A DNA stretch of 5,456 bases from JAWLFY01 sp964462125. GTDB lineage: Bacteria > Planctomycetota > Planctomycetia > Pirellulales > Pirellulaceae. The notes under the pieces were generated by a model. It did no database searches and was not told where the DNA came from. It saw only the letters and a program-made list of their open reading frames with translations. Below, piece by piece: positions 5,377-5,456 of this stretch. The stretch's first letter is position 1. Each line of letters begins with the position of its first letter. The stretch spans positions 1-5,456 of the forward strand of contig CAYWXT010000312.1 in NCBI GenBank assembly GCA_964462125.1. Reading direction: 5' to 3'. The position numbers were made by a program, and so were the translations under genes.

Positions 5377-5456
5377 ATGACCGTTTGCCGAGGCGTTCGG
5401 GGGGCCACCACCGTGGAGGCGGATGACCGCGAGCAGGTCCTGCGTGCGACGCGGCA
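5377..5456 (+). CDS. aroH: chorismate mutase, AroH type (5' end only)
   Basis: The first 26 codons of a gene that continues beyond the right edge. The product begins MTVCRGVRGATTVEADDREQ and continues VLRATR. It closely follows the N-terminus of B. subtilis AroH (IRGIRGATTVE...), the trimeric monofunctional chorismate mutase that converts chorismate to prephenate for Phe and Tyr synthesis in the cytoplasm. Arg8 corresponds to the active-site Arg7 of the Bacillus enzyme, and Arg5 to the preceding conserved Arg. The first beta strand and start of helix 1 are all that is visible; the rest (about 100 aa expected) lies outside. A weak GGAAAG at 5362-5367 lies 9 nt before the ATG. It is divergent from the 84-aa gene to its left. 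The edge is a window cut, not a truncation of the gene. Confidence 0.9.
   Translation, partial: MTVCRGVRGATTVEADDREQVLRATR

Noticed and set aside
5377..5456. Truncated aroH pseudogene
   Set aside because: The gene simply runs off the window. The visible N-terminus is intact with its active-site Arg.

Overview
The window most likely comes from a member of the Planctomycetota, probably the Pirellulales (Rhodopirellula-like). This rests on the form of the flotillin-like protein FloA, on several small proteins of a lineage-restricted look, and on GC-rich DNA (about 60% by eye). It is inference from remembered protein families; no search was run. It reads as ordinary chromosome: no mobile-element gene, tRNA, rRNA or CRISPR array is visible.

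Layout. Positions 1-324 hold no convincing gene and form the leader of ychF. A rightward cluster follows: ychF (325-1416, P-loop ATPase of the Obg/HAS family with a TGS domain), a five-helix EamA/DMT-like membrane protein with a long disordered tail (1445-2101), and a small charged helical protein of unknown function (2112-2495). The gaps are 28 and 10 nt, so the three are probably co-transcribed. Tail to tail with them, after only 6 nt, is a leftward pair: a FloA-type flotillin (3315-4436 or a longer form) followed by an alpha/beta hydrolase (2502-3308). The hydrolase GTG start lies 6 nt after the flotillin stop, in the same reading frame.

Upstream of floA is a divergent intergenic region with a perfect 12-bp palindrome nested in a TGACCCC/GGGGTCA inverted repeat. 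It also carries candidate promoter elements. To its right are a small rightward hypothetical (4672-4989), a small leftward hypothetical (4996-5250, again 6 nt tail to tail), and the first 26 codons of a rightward aroH-type chorismate mutase that runs off the edge at 5456.

How the genes work together: YchF is a translation/stress-linked ATPase, FloA organises membrane microdomains, the hydrolase is a serine esterase-like enzyme, and AroH leads to Phe/Tyr. No single pathway connects them. The points most worth a second look are the in-frame floA/hydrolase junction, the shortened FloA C-terminus and odd N-terminus, the hydrolase lacking the OsmC half often fused to its relatives, and the inverted repeat upstream of floA. 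I did not find clear evidence for an undescribed multi-gene system.
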